Translations under genes and position numbers: made by a program | Origin: Prorocentrum cordatum | Taxonomy: Eukaryota > Sar > Dinophyceae > Prorocentrales > Prorocentraceae | Assembly: GCA_963575745.1 (NCBI GenBank) | Contig: CAUYUJ010016907.1 | Coordinates: 150,075 to 214,074, forward strand | Length of the DNA: 64,000 bases | Reading direction: 5' to 3' | The notes under the pieces: model-generated | Told to the model about the DNA's origin: nothing | What the model saw: only the letters and a program-made list of their open reading frames with translations | Databases searched by the model: none | Shown here: piece by piece, positions 1-10,239 of the stretch | Layout of the letters: every line of letters starts with the position of its first letter | Position numbering within the stretch: the stretch's first letter is position 1

Positions 1-781
1 AGTACTCATAATGTGAAATTGTGGAGGGAGGAAGGGAGGAGAGGAGGAGGGGGAGGGAGGAGGAGGAGAAGGAGAAGGAGGAGGAGAACGAGGATGATGA
101 TGAGGAGGAGAAGGAGGAGGGGAGGGGGAGGAGAAGGAGGAGGCGGAGGAGGAGGAGGATAATGATGAGGCGGCAGGGAGGATATGAGAGGAGCGCGGGG
201 GCTGGTGGAGGATCTGGAAACAACACCAACACCACCACCAACAACACCTCATCAACAACAGCATCGCCATCATCAGCAGCAACAACACCACTACCAACAA
301 CACCACCACCAGCAACAACAACAACAACAACAATAGGAGGACTAATATGAGGAGGAGGCAGATGGGAGGAGACGAGAGGAGGACGGGGCCTGGTGGGGGA
401 GATGGAATGAACAGGAGGAGGAGAAGGACGAGGAGGAGGAGAAGGAGAAGAAGGAGGAGGAGGGGGAGAAGGAGGATGAGGATGAGGACGAGGATGAGGA
501 CGATGATGATGATGATGATGATGAGGAGGAGGAGGAGGAGGAGGAGGAGGAGGAGCAGGAGGAGAGAGGAGAGGAGGAGGAGGAGGAGGAGGAGGAGGAG
601 GAGGAGGAGGAGGAGGAGGCAAGAGAGAGGTGGCCCGATCCTGCTCGAGCGCGGCACGCCAGCGGCGGCCGAGTTCCTCGACCGCCTCACTGGTGTGCTG
701 CTGCGCGCCCACGCGCCGCAGAGTCTCCTCCACAACCCGCCCGTACGAGGCCCCGAGCTGGGCGAGGGTGCTCTGCGACAT
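1..781 (-). CDS. Partial TFIIA large-subunit-like protein, N-terminus
   Basis: Reading the minus strand from the ATG at 781-779 gives a compact, normal-composition segment of about 54 residues: it begins MSQSTLAQLG, has Tyr13, then VVEETLRRV (16-24), EAVEELGRRW (32-41) and ALEQDRA (44-50). TFIIA alpha/beta (general transcription factor, nucleus) starts with a similar helical segment: Tyr, then V-x-E-x-V, then E-L-x-x-x-W and a basic/Gln tail. The Tyr-to-Trp spacing is about four residues shorter here than in the human protein. After residue 54 the frame enters the GGA block and encodes poly-Pro and Pro/His, then a Val/Gly-rich stretch, with no stop to base 1. Openness there means little because the repeat cannot form stops. 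The C-terminal beta-barrel half would lie beyond the window. The family assignment rests on pattern only. Alternatives are another helical-bundle protein or chance. Confidence 0.45.
   Translation of the reverse strand, partial: MSQSTLAQLGASYGRVVEETLRRVGAQQHTSEAVEELGRRWRAALEQDRATSLLPPPPPPPPPPPPPPPPLLSPPAPPPPPPPPPPHHHHHHHRPHPRPHPHPPSPPPPPSSPSPPPRPSPPPVHSISPTRPRPPLVSSHLPPPHISPPIVVVVVVAGGGVVGSGVVAADDGDAVVDEVLLVVVLVLFPDPPPAPALLSYPPCRLIIILLLLRLLLLLPLPSSFSSSSSSSFSSSFSFSSSSLPLLLSSLPPSTISHYEY
21..619. repeat. GGA/GAT/CAA microsatellite block
   Basis: Three parts are visible: GGA-rich 21-170, CAA/CAC-rich 220-335, and GGA with a short GAT run 345-619. The minus strand may be coding (poly-Pro/His of the TFIIA-like frame). 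The plus-strand Glu/Arg frames are repeat artefacts. Confidence 0.9.
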
Positions 782-796
782 GGCGCGCGGCGGCCG

Positions 797-1245
797 CCCC
801 TCCTCCTCCTCCTCCTCCTCCTCCTCCTCCTCCTCCTCCCTCCTCCTCCTGCTCCCTCCTCTCCTCCTCCTCCTCCTCCTCCTCCGCTTGCCACTGCCCC
901 TGCCCCTGCCCATCCCGCTGGCCCCTGCCTCTGCCGCTTACCGCCCCTGGCGCTCGCACCCGCCCCCTTCCGCCCTTGGCGCCTCTGCCCCCTCCCCTCG
1001 CTCCCCCCCCCCTTGCCCTCCCCGCAAGCCGGGGCCCTCGCGGGCAGAAGCGGCCGCGGACCCCGCAAGGCATCGTCGCCCCCTGGCCTCCGGCGGCGAC
1101 GCCGCCCTCGCTCCCACCTCTGCTCCTCCCTGGTCTTGGCTGCTCCTCCTCCTCCTCCTCCTCCTCCTCCTCCTCTCCGTCCTCCTCCTCCTCCTCCTCC
1201 TCCTCCTCCTCCTCCTCCTCCTCCTCTCCGTCCTCTCCGTCCTCT
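797..1245. repeat. Interrupted CTC microsatellite
   Basis: Pure CTC runs at about 800-838 and 1141-1230 flank a GC-rich spacer with shorter CTC runs. The spacer has no recognisable coding content. Confidence 0.85.
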
Positions 1246-1499
1246 CGCTTCCTGCCACCGTCCTCGTCTCGTGCTCGTCCCAGTCTCCCTCCTCCTGGTC
1301 CCAGGGGCCCCCTGGGACGCCCCTGCGAGATCCCGTGGTGGCCCCAAACACCCACCAGACGCCCGAAGACGGCCAACGAACATTCCCAAGAGGCCCTCCA
1401 ATCGAAGAAAGCATAGATCTCGGCTCTTCAGTCTTCTGGCCGCCCGAAGCCGCCCACGAAACTATGGGAAGCGTTCTACAACGACCCAAATGGGTGCTG

Positions 1500-1887
1500 C
1501 AGACAATCCAATACAGCCCCAAGACAGCCCCCGAAGCATTCCAAATCTTGGCTTGGCCGTTTAGGGCGACCACGGTATTTGGGTGGCCCGAGGAAGACCC
1601 CCAGAACCCCCCCAAAAACGCCCAAGAAAACTCCAGAGCTCCCCCAAGAAACGCCGTAAGAAGGTTTCGTGAGGCCCCCAAGAAGTTTTCCAAAGAGGAG
1701 CCTCCGCAAAAACAACTGAGGACGAGAGAGCGAGGAAGAGGAACTATGAGGGAAGGCGAATGATATAGCGTCGAGGACGAAAACGGCAACGCGGTGCTAT
1801 CGCTGTTTTATCCACTTACCTCTCTCTCATTCCGCCTGCAGGCCTAAATCGAAAGACCAAGGTGCATGACGCGAGTCGCCAATGCAG
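1500..1887 (+). repeat. Dispersed repeat R1, copy 1
   Basis: This segment matches 10240-10662 in the same orientation. Shared landmarks include GAAGCATTCCAAATC, GGTGGCCCGAGGAAG, GAGGAGCCTCCGCAAAA and the end GACCAAGGTGCATG...CGCCAATGCAG. The two copies bracket the copia element. Confidence 0.75.
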
Positions 1888-1955
1888 CCGCGTAAGTGTA
1901 TTACATGCACATTCCCTTTTTCATATTTTTTTGACAATCCGGGCGGAACGCGAAA

Positions 1956-2169
1956 TGGGCCTCCACGGAGCCCGTCACGTCGTCGTAGAACCTTTTGTTC
2001 AGGACACGGAGCACCTGATGCTCCGAAGCATGTGCTGCGGCTGGGTGCCGCGGCTGGGGCGAAACTCGTCCTGTCTTGTGAAATCCCGCCCTCCCGCAAC
2101 CGAGCCTCCGAGGCTGCGGGGAAGGCGACGTGCTGAGCTGAACCCCTCAGGAGAGCTCCATCGCAATCA
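1956..2169 (-). repeat. 3' LTR of the copia element
   Basis: On the minus strand it begins TGATTGCGATGG and ends GCCCA, giving TG...CA termini. It aligns end to end with 9567-9778 at about 94 percent identity by eye, with mostly G/A and C/T differences. Confidence 0.9.
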
Positions 2170-2277
2170 AACAAGGAGAAAAGAGTTCAACTCCAGCATG
2201 TCTGTCTCGGCACCTTCAATCGCCGTTTGCTTGGTCGCGGAGCGGTCCCGCTTCCTGCTCTCCAGGATCTCCTTGGC

Positions 2278-3120
2278 CTATGGGTGGTCCAGCTCGTTCG
2301 TCTCGTCGAAGATGCCCTTCCCGAGGGCTGACCTCTTCCGAGCGGAAAGGAATCGCTCATCATGAACAATCTTCCAGCGCTGGTGCTTCAAGAAAGCGTG
2401 GGGCACGTTGAACGCCTGCAGGCTCGCCTTGGTCGTGCTGTCGGCCAACTGGGCATGGCTGTGCACCCGACGAACGGAAGTGCCACCTTCCTCGAGCGCA
2501 CGTCGAAGAGCAAAGGCCTCGATAGCCGTTCTCCTCTCGTCCAGTCTGAGTCCGGACGACTCTGACTTCGCGACGCCGCCGTAGAAGGCCTTGCAGTCCG
2601 TCGCGAAAGTAGCGGGCACTTCCTGCAGGGCCCGCGGGCGGTTGTAGAGGTCGAAGGGCCTGAGGAGCACCTCGTAGAGGACCAGCCTCGCCATCATCTG
2701 CTCGCCCTCGGCGTCGCTGGCCTCCTGGATCTCGGCAGCCAGGCTAGAACGGGCAACCCTCGTCAGCTTGCGTGACCCCCGGTCCAGAACTGTAATGTCG
2801 GTCACGTCGTGGAACGGCGTATCCGCAGAACTCAGAGCTCTCACGTGTCCGCCGTGAGATTGCCCGTCAGGTCGGCTAGCCCAGGCAGCGTCGCACCAGG
2901 TGTACACACGGAAATCAGAAGGCCCGTGCTGGCAGCCAGGCAGGGCATGACGGAACATCTGGATGCCGTCGTTCCGGTTGGCCTTGACCATCTTGGTGAT
3001 GTTGTCGCGACGTTGAAGAGCTTGTAGTCGCCGTCGGGAATCTTGCTCTGCGCGTCCGCGACCCAGGCTGACACCCAAGGTGGAGTATTCACGCCAAGCC
3101 ATCACAGAGCACCACGCCAC
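2278..3120 (-). pseudogene. copia RNase H domain (frame-shifted from RT)
   Basis: This 280-residue frame carries the RNase H of the copia polyprotein, which degrades the RNA of the RNA:DNA hybrid during reverse transcription. The acidic residues sit in the usual copia contexts: Asp77 in YTWCDAAW, Glu130 in RSSLAAE, Asp175 in ATDCKAFYG, and Asp227 in SHAQLADSTTK, which corresponds to the usual H-x-x-x-x-QLAD-x-x-TK motif. The frame differs from the RT frame that stops at 3102, so the domain is separated by a frameshift near 3110. The listed Met lies inside the polyprotein and is not a real start. The frame stops about 105 bp from the 3' LTR. Confidence 0.88.
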
Positions 3121-5942
3121 GTCCGAAGGGTACTCTGGTCGGCCTCGGTCAGCTTGTCATTGGAGCGTGCCTTGGGGTACTTGGGTGTTATCTCCTTGAG
3201 CTTGTCGATGTAAGCCCGCTGATGCTGAACGAACCCCTTCTCGTTGGACTCGATCATGACCCCGCGCTGCTCGATGTCGAGGGTTCCGTCCTCCATGTCC
3301 TCCCAGGTGCCCCGCGTGTAGAGCTCCTTGATGCCCTTCATGGCTGACTTCCACGATGGATGTCCTCGATCCCCACAGAGAATGAAGTCGTCCACGTGGC
3401 ACATGACCAACACGCTGAGCTCCTTCGTAGAAGGGCATCGCAGGCACCAGAGGCGCGGTTCGAGGTCGCAGGCCTGTAGTCGCAGCTGGAGGAAGTCCGA
3501 CTTGACCGTGGGCCACCACTTCCTGGGAGCCTCTCCGATACCGTCGCCTAGCTTCATCACTCGAAGAACTTCGCCAGGTCGAACGCCGAAGGCGGGCGAG
3601 AGGGCCTCGTCGGCCTCCGCGAAGAGGTCCCTCGTGAGATCGGAAGCCTGGAGGAAGGCGCTGGTCACGTCGCCCTTGACGAGGTTCCAGTGGTTCGCGG
3701 CCGCGATGGTGAGCAGGATGTTCCTGGCACGTCTGGACGCTGTCGGTGACGCGGTCGGCTCCTTCCCGATGATCTTGGTCTGGTAGCCGAGGAGGACTAG
3801 ACGGGCCTTCGCGGTTCCGTCGGCCTTCCGCGTCAGCACCCAGCGGCACCTGATCATATCCGCAGGGTCCTTTACTTCCGAGGTGGGCACTGGTCGTAGT
3901 CCCTTGTGCTCCTTCCAGTTGGTCACCTCCCTCGTCATGGCAGTCCGGAACTCGACCTTCTCCGAGGGTGATAACTTACCCTCGTGAAACTCGATCTTAT
4001 CCTTGCGCTTCCGGTTGGCGACGAAGCAGTCGAGCACCTGGGGCGTGAGCGGGCGACCCCCCATGCTGCTTATGAACTCAGCCTTCAGTATCTCGAAATA
4101 GACCGTCATGTTCTCGTCAAGGCACTCGAAGTCGGTGGGCCCAGACTCCCTGAGCGTGTTCACATCTACGAAGAGATCGTCCTCCCTGTTCGCCTGGTCC
4201 CCACTGTCCCAGCCCTTCGTGTCAGAGTAGGGTCCTTGTCGGTTAGTTCGTCGTTCCGCGGGTGGCTGACGGTAGACGTCCTCGCTCTCCTTGGAGTACA
4301 TGCGCCATCGACGACCAGGGGGGACATCGTCAGGAGGTGGTGTGGATGCCTCCGGCGCAGCTAGTCGAGGGAGCTTGGGCGCGGGCTGATTAATCGTAGG
4401 AGGGGCGGAAGGCTCTCCTGCTGGCTCAGGAGATCCATGCGCGTCAGCTTCTGTTCCAGGTGACTCATCCTCCCTCGGCTCGTCTGTGGTCGTGTCCGCC
4501 TGCGTCTCGGGAGGTATGATCGTCTGAGGCTCAAAGTGCTGGATGGCTGGACGGCTCTCGTTGGTGAGGTCCTCGAAGGTCCCACGCCGAGCCACCTCCA
4601 TCAAGTCCGATATGGTGGCGCCCATTTTCTCCATGTTGGTCAGCTCGACGACCGTGCGCTCGGCCTCCGTGGCGGGCCGCAACTGCTCGGGCGCGCAGCG
4701 TAGGATAACGTCGCAGTGGGAAATCCAAATCACCGAAGTAGGCCTCGAGGAGCCCGCCAGAATGCGTCGCTCTTGTACAAGGACTCGAGCAGGCCCGTAC
4801 CACGTGGCCTTGACTGGTCCGCGGCCCTTGCGGCAGTAGTAGCCGTGCTCGCCGGTATGCCAGCGAGTGGTGACGTGGCTGCGAGCATGTTCGGCATGTC
4901 GACGGCGTTCCGACTGCTCCACCCCGATGAAGAATTGTCTGGCAGTGAGGCGCCGTTGCTCACGGCTCTCGCAGTTCCCCTCGTCGATGATGGCGAAGGG
5001 GTTGTTTGAACCCTGGGCGCCGCCGATGCCGAAGGCGTGAGCGTAGGGGGAATGACTTCCCACCTTGTCGAGGTCGTTGATGGCGTGGACGACCTGGCTG
5101 ATGGCGTCGTCGATGTCGCAATCGTAATTCTGGTTCCGGACCTTGGTGAGCGTCCTCTTGAAGAGCTGGATGCGCCGCTCGACCTTGCCCATGAGCCAGT
5201 GGGCCTCGCCAGGAGCGATGAACATCTGGATGCCGCGGGAGCTGCGCCAGCTATTCGTCAACTCGGCACGGTGAAATCCTTCAGCGTCACATCGGACGAG
5301 CCGTGGGGCTCGGTAGTGGTCGGCCCAGGAACGCCAAGTCTCGACGACGTCGGCGGCGGACCTGTTGCCGGACCGCTGGGGCTTGTCGCCGTGGTTGTTG
5401 GTAACCAGCGTGAGTCCTGACCCCTCGTCCAGGTTGAGAGTCACCAGGTAGATCGTGTCGTCCTTGGGGTCAGTCCACTCCGAGCCGTCACTGCCCATTA
5501 CTTCGAATACCTCGGGGATCTCGATGCCAGCAGCGGTTCGGACGGCCTTCGGCAGCATGGAGGAAATGCAGGCGTGGCAATTGAAGTTCTTCGCCGTCTT
5601 CAGGACCTGGAGGCTGGCACCGGAGTTCTTCAGGATCTTCGCCATCGTCCGGGAGCTGGGATGGCCGAGATTGCGATGGAGCCGGCCGAGGCGGTGCTCG
5701 ATCTCCTGCTCCTCCTCGGTGCTCAGGTGGCCTCCGTCCTTGGCCAGCTCCTGGCCGTCGCCCCCGTCGAGCTCGTCGTCGGACTCGGCCTGGTCATCAG
5801 GCTCGACGTCGTCGTCACCCGCGATGTCCGCGTAGATCGGCTCGCCCCCCCACGTTGTCGCAGGCGACGAGTGCCTGAGAGCCAGCTGCAGCTCCCCCTC
5901 CTGCGCGAAGGATGTGCTTCGCCCAGGCCTCGCACAGGGCAA
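3102..5942 (-). pseudogene. copia integrase and reverse transcriptase
   Basis: This 946-residue frame holds the best-preserved part of Pol. Residues 80-130 form the zinc-binding pre-integrase region (His89, His94, Cys122, Cys125). The integrase core follows, with candidate catalytic Asp152, Asp219 in RCDAEGF and Glu255 in MGKVERR; Asp219 and Glu255 are 36 apart, the D-x35-E spacing. Residues 460-600 are a Pro/acidic linker. RT of the copia (RVT_2) type spans about 670-915: CRWVLTRKADGTAKARLV at 699-716, the first catalytic Asp758 in VKGDVTSAFL, and the polymerase box CHVDD at 848-852, with His where Tyr is usual. The frame joins the upstream region by a frameshift at about 5840, where the plus strand has a run of seven C that could be a sequencing or slippage error. 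Confidence 0.93.
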
Positions 5943-6555
5943 TCGGGTAGAACGCCGTTGAAGCCGCGGCCTTGCCGCCGATGATCTCGCCGTGCTCGTG
6001 CTTGTCGTATCGTCCTGGGCGGTTGCTGCACCTCTTGCCGATCGCCTTCTGTAGCTCAGGATCCGTGGGGCAGATCCTCCAGACTTTGGGCTGCAGCAGG
6101 CCGCTGCGAGGACAACGTAGTCCGTAGGCGCACCCCGACACCAGCGTCTCGTAGGTCTGCTCCTCGATGCGCTGCAGAGAAGCCGATCGTGACCAACTCT
6201 GTGAGCCTTGAGGCTGTCCGAGGTCGACCTCCGTCCCAGGGTACTGCAGCCCGTGGGAGAGGAGGGTCTCGCATCCTGCTTGTATCCGCCTGGCCTTCTG
6301 CACCTTCTTCCGCAGTTTCTCTCGGTCCTCGGCGGTCTTCTGGTTCCAGTTCTGCAGTTGGCAGTCCGCCGTGCAAGGGGGGCTCATCGCAGTGCGTCGG
6401 GGCCGATGTTGGTGCATCCACAGGGCCAGGCGACGAACCCCCGTCTTGGTCGCCATGTCGAAACAGTTGTGTACTGCAGCGCGAAATGCTAACCGTCATG
6501 GTCGATCACTGCCTGTGCCAAAGTCGAGGTCGGCGGCGTGCAGACCTCCAGGAAG
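5838..6555 (-). pseudogene. copia middle region, cytosine-methyltransferase-like
   Basis: Between protease and integrase are two phrases in different frames. FLEVCTPPTSTLAQAV (about 6552-6500) resembles a methyltransferase motif I region. SPPCTADCQLQN (about 6384-6349) resembles motif IV with its Pro-Cys. They are followed by GCAYGLRCPRSG, VWRICPTDPE and a Cys/His segment RCSNRPGRYDKHEHG, then TAFYPIALCEAW. The order is typical of a region I recall from dinoflagellate copia elements, some of which carry C5-methyltransferase domains. The domain is split by at least one frameshift near 6490, so this copy is dead. Similarity to a true methyltransferase is inferred from motifs only. The reading frame runs to about 5838. 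Confidence 0.5.
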
Positions 6556-7802
6556 CCGTATCGGCCCTGGCGGACGAGAAAGTTGATGTCGTCCCCGATT
6601 TCCTTCTTGTAGCCGAGGGCGTACTGGTCGATAGCGTGCTGCAAGACGTCTAGGTCCTCGCGATTCAGAGTTGCTCGCGCCCCCTCTTGGTCGCTGTCTC
6701 CTTGTCGGCTGAGTAGTCCAACATCTCGAAGGACTCCGAGGAGGGCTCGCTCGCCAGCCTCTTCAGGATCCTTTTTAGCAGCCGCCTCCAGCGCAGAGTG
6801 GTCGCCTCCTCCCAGGTCACGCCGTTGAGAGGCATCTAGGCTGACTGAGCTGCTTCCTGTGGCTGCTGCTTCTTCCGAGTTGGCGGCTGGTGCCCGTCGA
6901 GGATGTTGGTGGGCGGCTTCCCCGCCGCCAGCAGGGGGCACTTGTGTGACTTTCCGCCCGTGCATGAACATCGGTTCCGCTTGCGCCCTGGCTGACAGCA
7001 GCAGCCGCGTCGCTGAAACCCCGTTTCGTGAGACCCTGCCGCCTGTGCCAAGGTAGCCGTCGGATTCGCGCCCGAGGCGTTGGCGGTCACGTCCTTCGGG
7101 ACACAGAAGCGAAGTCGCTTAGAAGAGCACGGGCGTCGGCCTGCGCCTGGGCTGTGGTAGTTGAACTGACCGTCGACGATGTCGGCAGCTTCTGAGAGGT
7201 CGGAGTTGTCTTGCGAGAGGCAGGGCGGGGCGCGGAGAACGAGGGCGGCGGTGGCCTACCCGAAGGTGACGGGCCCGTGCCATGGCGGCATGTCATCCAC
7301 TGGACATGGAAGGTCATGGAGATTGTCTGAATGACCTGCCTCGTGAGCCGAGAGCGCTCGGTACACATCGCAGGCGCCAGGGCCCGGAAGAGCCTCAGGG
7401 GGATGTTCCGTCACGTCAGGAGCAGAGCGCTGGAGGCCTCGTGGAGGTGTCGCCAGACGGGTCCTCGTAGGTGTCGTGGAGGCTCTCAGGGTACCCGATT
7501 ACGTCTCCCCAGATGTCCGCGACAGTGTCTTCGGTTTCGGTGTTGCAGAAGTCATCCTCGGGAATGTCGTAGATGCAGTAGAGGGATCCGAAAGACGAGA
7601 AGTTAGAGGTGGGGATCTTCTCGGATAATCAGGGGGCTTCTGAGCTTCGTCCCGGCGAACAGGAATCCTGGTTTCTCTGGGGGCCATCTCAGGGGCTAGG
7701 TGGACGTCTCGCGCACTGTCATCACCGGGCATTTTCTCGGGCCCCTCCAATGGACTAGGCGAAGGTGTTTTAATCGCGTGCGTCCACCTGGGGCCGCTGT
7801 CC
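6556..7802 (-). pseudogene. Degraded copia segment between protease and methyltransferase-like region
   Basis: No single frame stays open. Short frames at 7499-7750, 7087-7368 and 6489-6971 alternate across all three minus phases, as expected for a decayed polyprotein. The 6489-6971 frame includes an Asp/Glu/Ala-rich helical stretch and ALGYKKEIGDDINFLVR, which leads into the methyltransferase-like motif. Confidence 0.6.
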
Positions 7803-9127
7803 CTAGCTAGAGGGCGCGACGGCCGCGTCCGACAGAAGCTCCGCCGAGCCCGTCAGCTCGGTCTCGACCTTGGCCGCGGGCAGGTCGCTGACATTCACCG
7901 GGGCCTTCTCGCTGTGCAGCTCGGCGCTGGTCGGGGCCCGACGAGGGGCGCGCTGCCGCCGCGTCGGAGTCGCCGCGTTGCTCGCCAGGTGCCCGCTAGG
8001 CATCTTCCTGCACTGGGAGATGTTACTTGAGATCTTCGGTAACATCAAGGAGCCATTTCCGAAATCGATCAGGGCCCTGGCGTAGTTCGGACCGAGAATG
8101 TCCGCCCCGATCAGCAGCGGCACCGCGTTGTCCATGATGGAGATCTCGATCTTCTCCAGCCCATCGCCAGAAAGATGTCGCCCGCAACGGCCCCCGTCGA
8201 GCTCTTGCGCTTGCCGTCGCCGACGGCGAAATACCGCGTCAGCTCCGCCAAGTCGAAGCTGATGTCGTACTTCCCCTTCATGTCGTAGGCCAGGTTTTCC
8301 GCCATCGTGGCCCCGATCAGGCTCCGAGTAGCGCCGCAGTCCAGGATCGCCCAGATGCCAGTCTCGTCGTCCAAGAGGAGGACCAGCTCCCCGAGCTCGA
8401 GGAGCGCGAAGGAGGTGGTCTCGTTGGGCTGGGGTCGGCCGCGCGACTTATTCATCTCCGGGCAGTCCTCGGCCTGCTGGCCGAACATGCGGCAGGCCAG
8501 GCACCTCGTCCTGCGCGTGTCACGCGCAGACTCCTTCTCACCGTCAGCACGTGGCTTGCGCTGCTGGCCCCGGGCCGCTCGAGGACGGGGAGGTCCGTCG
8601 GGGGACCGAGGGGCCAGAACAGGGTAGTAGTCCAGCGCCACCTTCAGGCGCCTGATGACGTCCCTCGCGTCCTTGAAGTTCCTTCCCATCTGCTTGAACT
8701 CCGCATAGATGCCGTTCTCGTCCTCTTGGGTCTCTTCCAGGTCGTCTAGCACCATCGCGTCGTCCTCGTCGGCCAGGTTCACCAGCCGATCTGCGATGTC
8801 CGCGAGCTCGGACTGGTCACCGTCGTTGTGGTCGCCGTCGTTGTCGCCGGCCTCGCCGTAGAAGCCCGCGCGCCTGTCCTTCTTCCTGCGGACCCCGTCG
8901 AGCTCCTTCAGTGCCTCAGCGGGTGCCTCGTGCACAGCGCTTTGTGCGTCCTGTCGAAGTCGTAGTCGCCGCCCGCCGTGGCGGTGATCTCGCCGAGTGC
9001 AACTGGTGACAGCCGCGATCGCCGCAAGTGCCGCCACGTCCGCAGCGGTCCCGCGATGACCTCGGTCACAGCGCTGTCCACCGCTTTCAGCTGCGCCAGC
9101 AGATCCCGCCCGTGCGCCTCCCAGCAC
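7803..9127 (-). pseudogene. copia Gag C-terminus, zinc knuckle and protease
   Basis: The frame ending at 8111 holds an acidic linker and then a nucleocapsid-type knuckle CLACRMFGQQAEDC (residues 209-222). Its spacing is CX2CX4-QX4C, with Gln where His is normal. The retropepsin active site is ILDCGATRSLIG, with catalytic Asp263 at about 8341-8339. The rest of the protease, AVPLLIGADILG, is in another frame (7803-8135), so a frameshift lies near 8160. True coding probably enters this frame at about 8940 from gag. The Met at 9127 is not a natural start. The aspartic protease would process Gag-Pol. Confidence 0.85.
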
Positions 9128-9528
9128 GCCGTCCAGTCCGGGAAGCCCTCCCCGGCCTCCCGCTGCAGCTGGTTGAAGAACTTCTCCGCTGAGTTCCCCA
9201 TCTCGTTCACGTTGGACAGGTCGCGCTTCGAGAGGAGAAACTCAAAGACGCGCTGCCAGCCGTCGAGCTTGCCGCCCTCGGAAACCTCGTCGGTCCTCTC
9301 GATGTCGGGGCACGCCTGCGCGAGCCGGCGCGCCCGAGCTCCCAGCGCGCGAATCAGCTGGGGCCCGACCACGTACCTGTCCTGGAGCTTGCAGCTCTTA
9401 GTGAAGAGCCCGACGTCGAAACGATGCGCCAGCAACTTGTCGGGCTCTCCATCCCAGGTGGGAACGTCGAGGCGAAACCCGCCAGCGGCGTTGGCCGCAG
9501 CACCGCCAGTAGACGTCCCACTCGCCAT
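8908..9528 (-). pseudogene. copia gag, N-terminal part
   Basis: The Met at 9528 lies 15 bp inside the primer-binding site, where a gag start is expected. The 206-residue frame begins MASGTSTGG, then VPTWDGEPDKLLAHRFDVGL, then a helical region rich in Leu, Arg and Ala, consistent with a copia capsid. Coding similarity leaves this frame at about 8940, where the neighbouring frame continues as VHEAPAEALKELDG, so the last dozen residues are out of register. It would form the virus-like particle core. Confidence 0.8.
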
Positions 9529-9542
9529 TGTCGTAGTCGTAC

Positions 9543-9555
9543 GGCTCCGCTACCA
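9543..9555 (-). other. tRNA primer-binding site of the copia element
   Basis: The minus strand reads TGGTAGCGGAGCC. The plus strand GGCTCCGCTACCA is a plausible tRNA 3' end with its ACCA. It resembles the initiator-Met tRNA acceptor end used by many retroelements (TGGTAGCAGAG), with a few changes. It sits 11 bp inside the 5' LTR, slightly farther than usual. Confidence 0.7.
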
Positions 9556-9566
9556 ATCTGAATACG

Positions 9567-9778
9567 TGGGCTCCTCGGAGCCCGTCACGTCGTCGTAAAC
9601 CTGTTGTTCAGAACACGGAGCACCTGATGCTCCGAAGCATGTGCTGCGGCCGGGTGCCGCGGCTGGGGCGAAACTCGCCCTGTCTTGTAAAATCCCGCCC
9701 TCCCGCAACCGAGCCTCCAAGGCTGCGGGGAAGGCGACATGCTGAGCTGAACCCCTCAGGAGAGCTCCATCACAATCA
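9567..9778 (-). repeat. 5' LTR of the copia element
   Basis: This copy pairs with the LTR at 1956-2169, with the same TG...CA ends and a small number of indels. Confidence 0.9.
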
Positions 9779-9784
9779 AGCTCC

Positions 9785-10239
9785 CCCCCGAAACCGGACT
9801 CCCGGGATTTGGGGCTTTGGGACCCTCTGGACGGGCCTCGAAACGGCCCCCCGGGCCTCGCAGGGCGTTTTGCCAAGCCTTCCCAGCACACCTAAGACGT
9901 CCCAGAGACCCCCAGGACAGCACAAGAGCGCTCCAAGAGTGACCGACGTGACCTCCAGATGGCCCAAGAGGCCTCCAGGACGGTCCCAAAGAGGCCTCCA
10001 AGAGCACTCCTAAGAAGGCCCCAAGAGGCAAAAATCATTGATTTTCTGTTGGTTTTTGGTGAATTTGGGGGTTCTCCTCTTTTCGGCTTCCCGATGCTCC
10101 AAGACGGCGGTCTTCTGGGCGTCCGAAGCCGCCTGGGAGGCTCTCAAATCGCCCCACAACCATCCGAAAGGGCTTCCGGGCAGTCCAAGAGAGCCCCAAA
10201 ACGGCACAACACGGGTTCAAGATGGCCCTCAGAGAGCCC
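9785..10239. repeat. Degenerate CCAAGAGGCC minisatellite
   Basis: Irregular repeats of CCCAAGAGGCCTCCAAGA-type words run through this stretch. They are the same family, in opposite orientation, as 11815-12335; a weaker match lies at 26920-27200. No gene is recognisable. Confidence 0.6.

Larger units (their letters stand above)
1956..9778 (-). mobile_element. Degenerate Ty1/copia LTR retrotransposon
   Basis: The element is 7.8 kb and lies on the minus strand. It has two LTRs of about 213 bp and a primer-binding site just inside the right (5') LTR. The gene order is gag, protease, methyltransferase-like region, integrase, RT, RNase H, which is the copia order. The main coding frames (by coordinate modulo 3) run gag 0, then 1, 2, 0, 2, 0, so at least five frameshifts separate intact domains and this copy cannot make a full polyprotein. 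The LTRs differ at roughly a dozen positions, which suggests an old insertion. No 5 bp target duplication is evident: CGAAA precedes 1956 and AGCTC follows 9778. No clear purine tract in element sense lies next to the 3' LTR. Confidence 0.93.

Noticed and set aside
2170-2186. Polypurine tract on the plus strand next to the left LTR (ACAAGGAGAAAAGAG)
   Set aside because: It lies on the wrong strand for a minus-strand element, so it was not called as the element's PPT.
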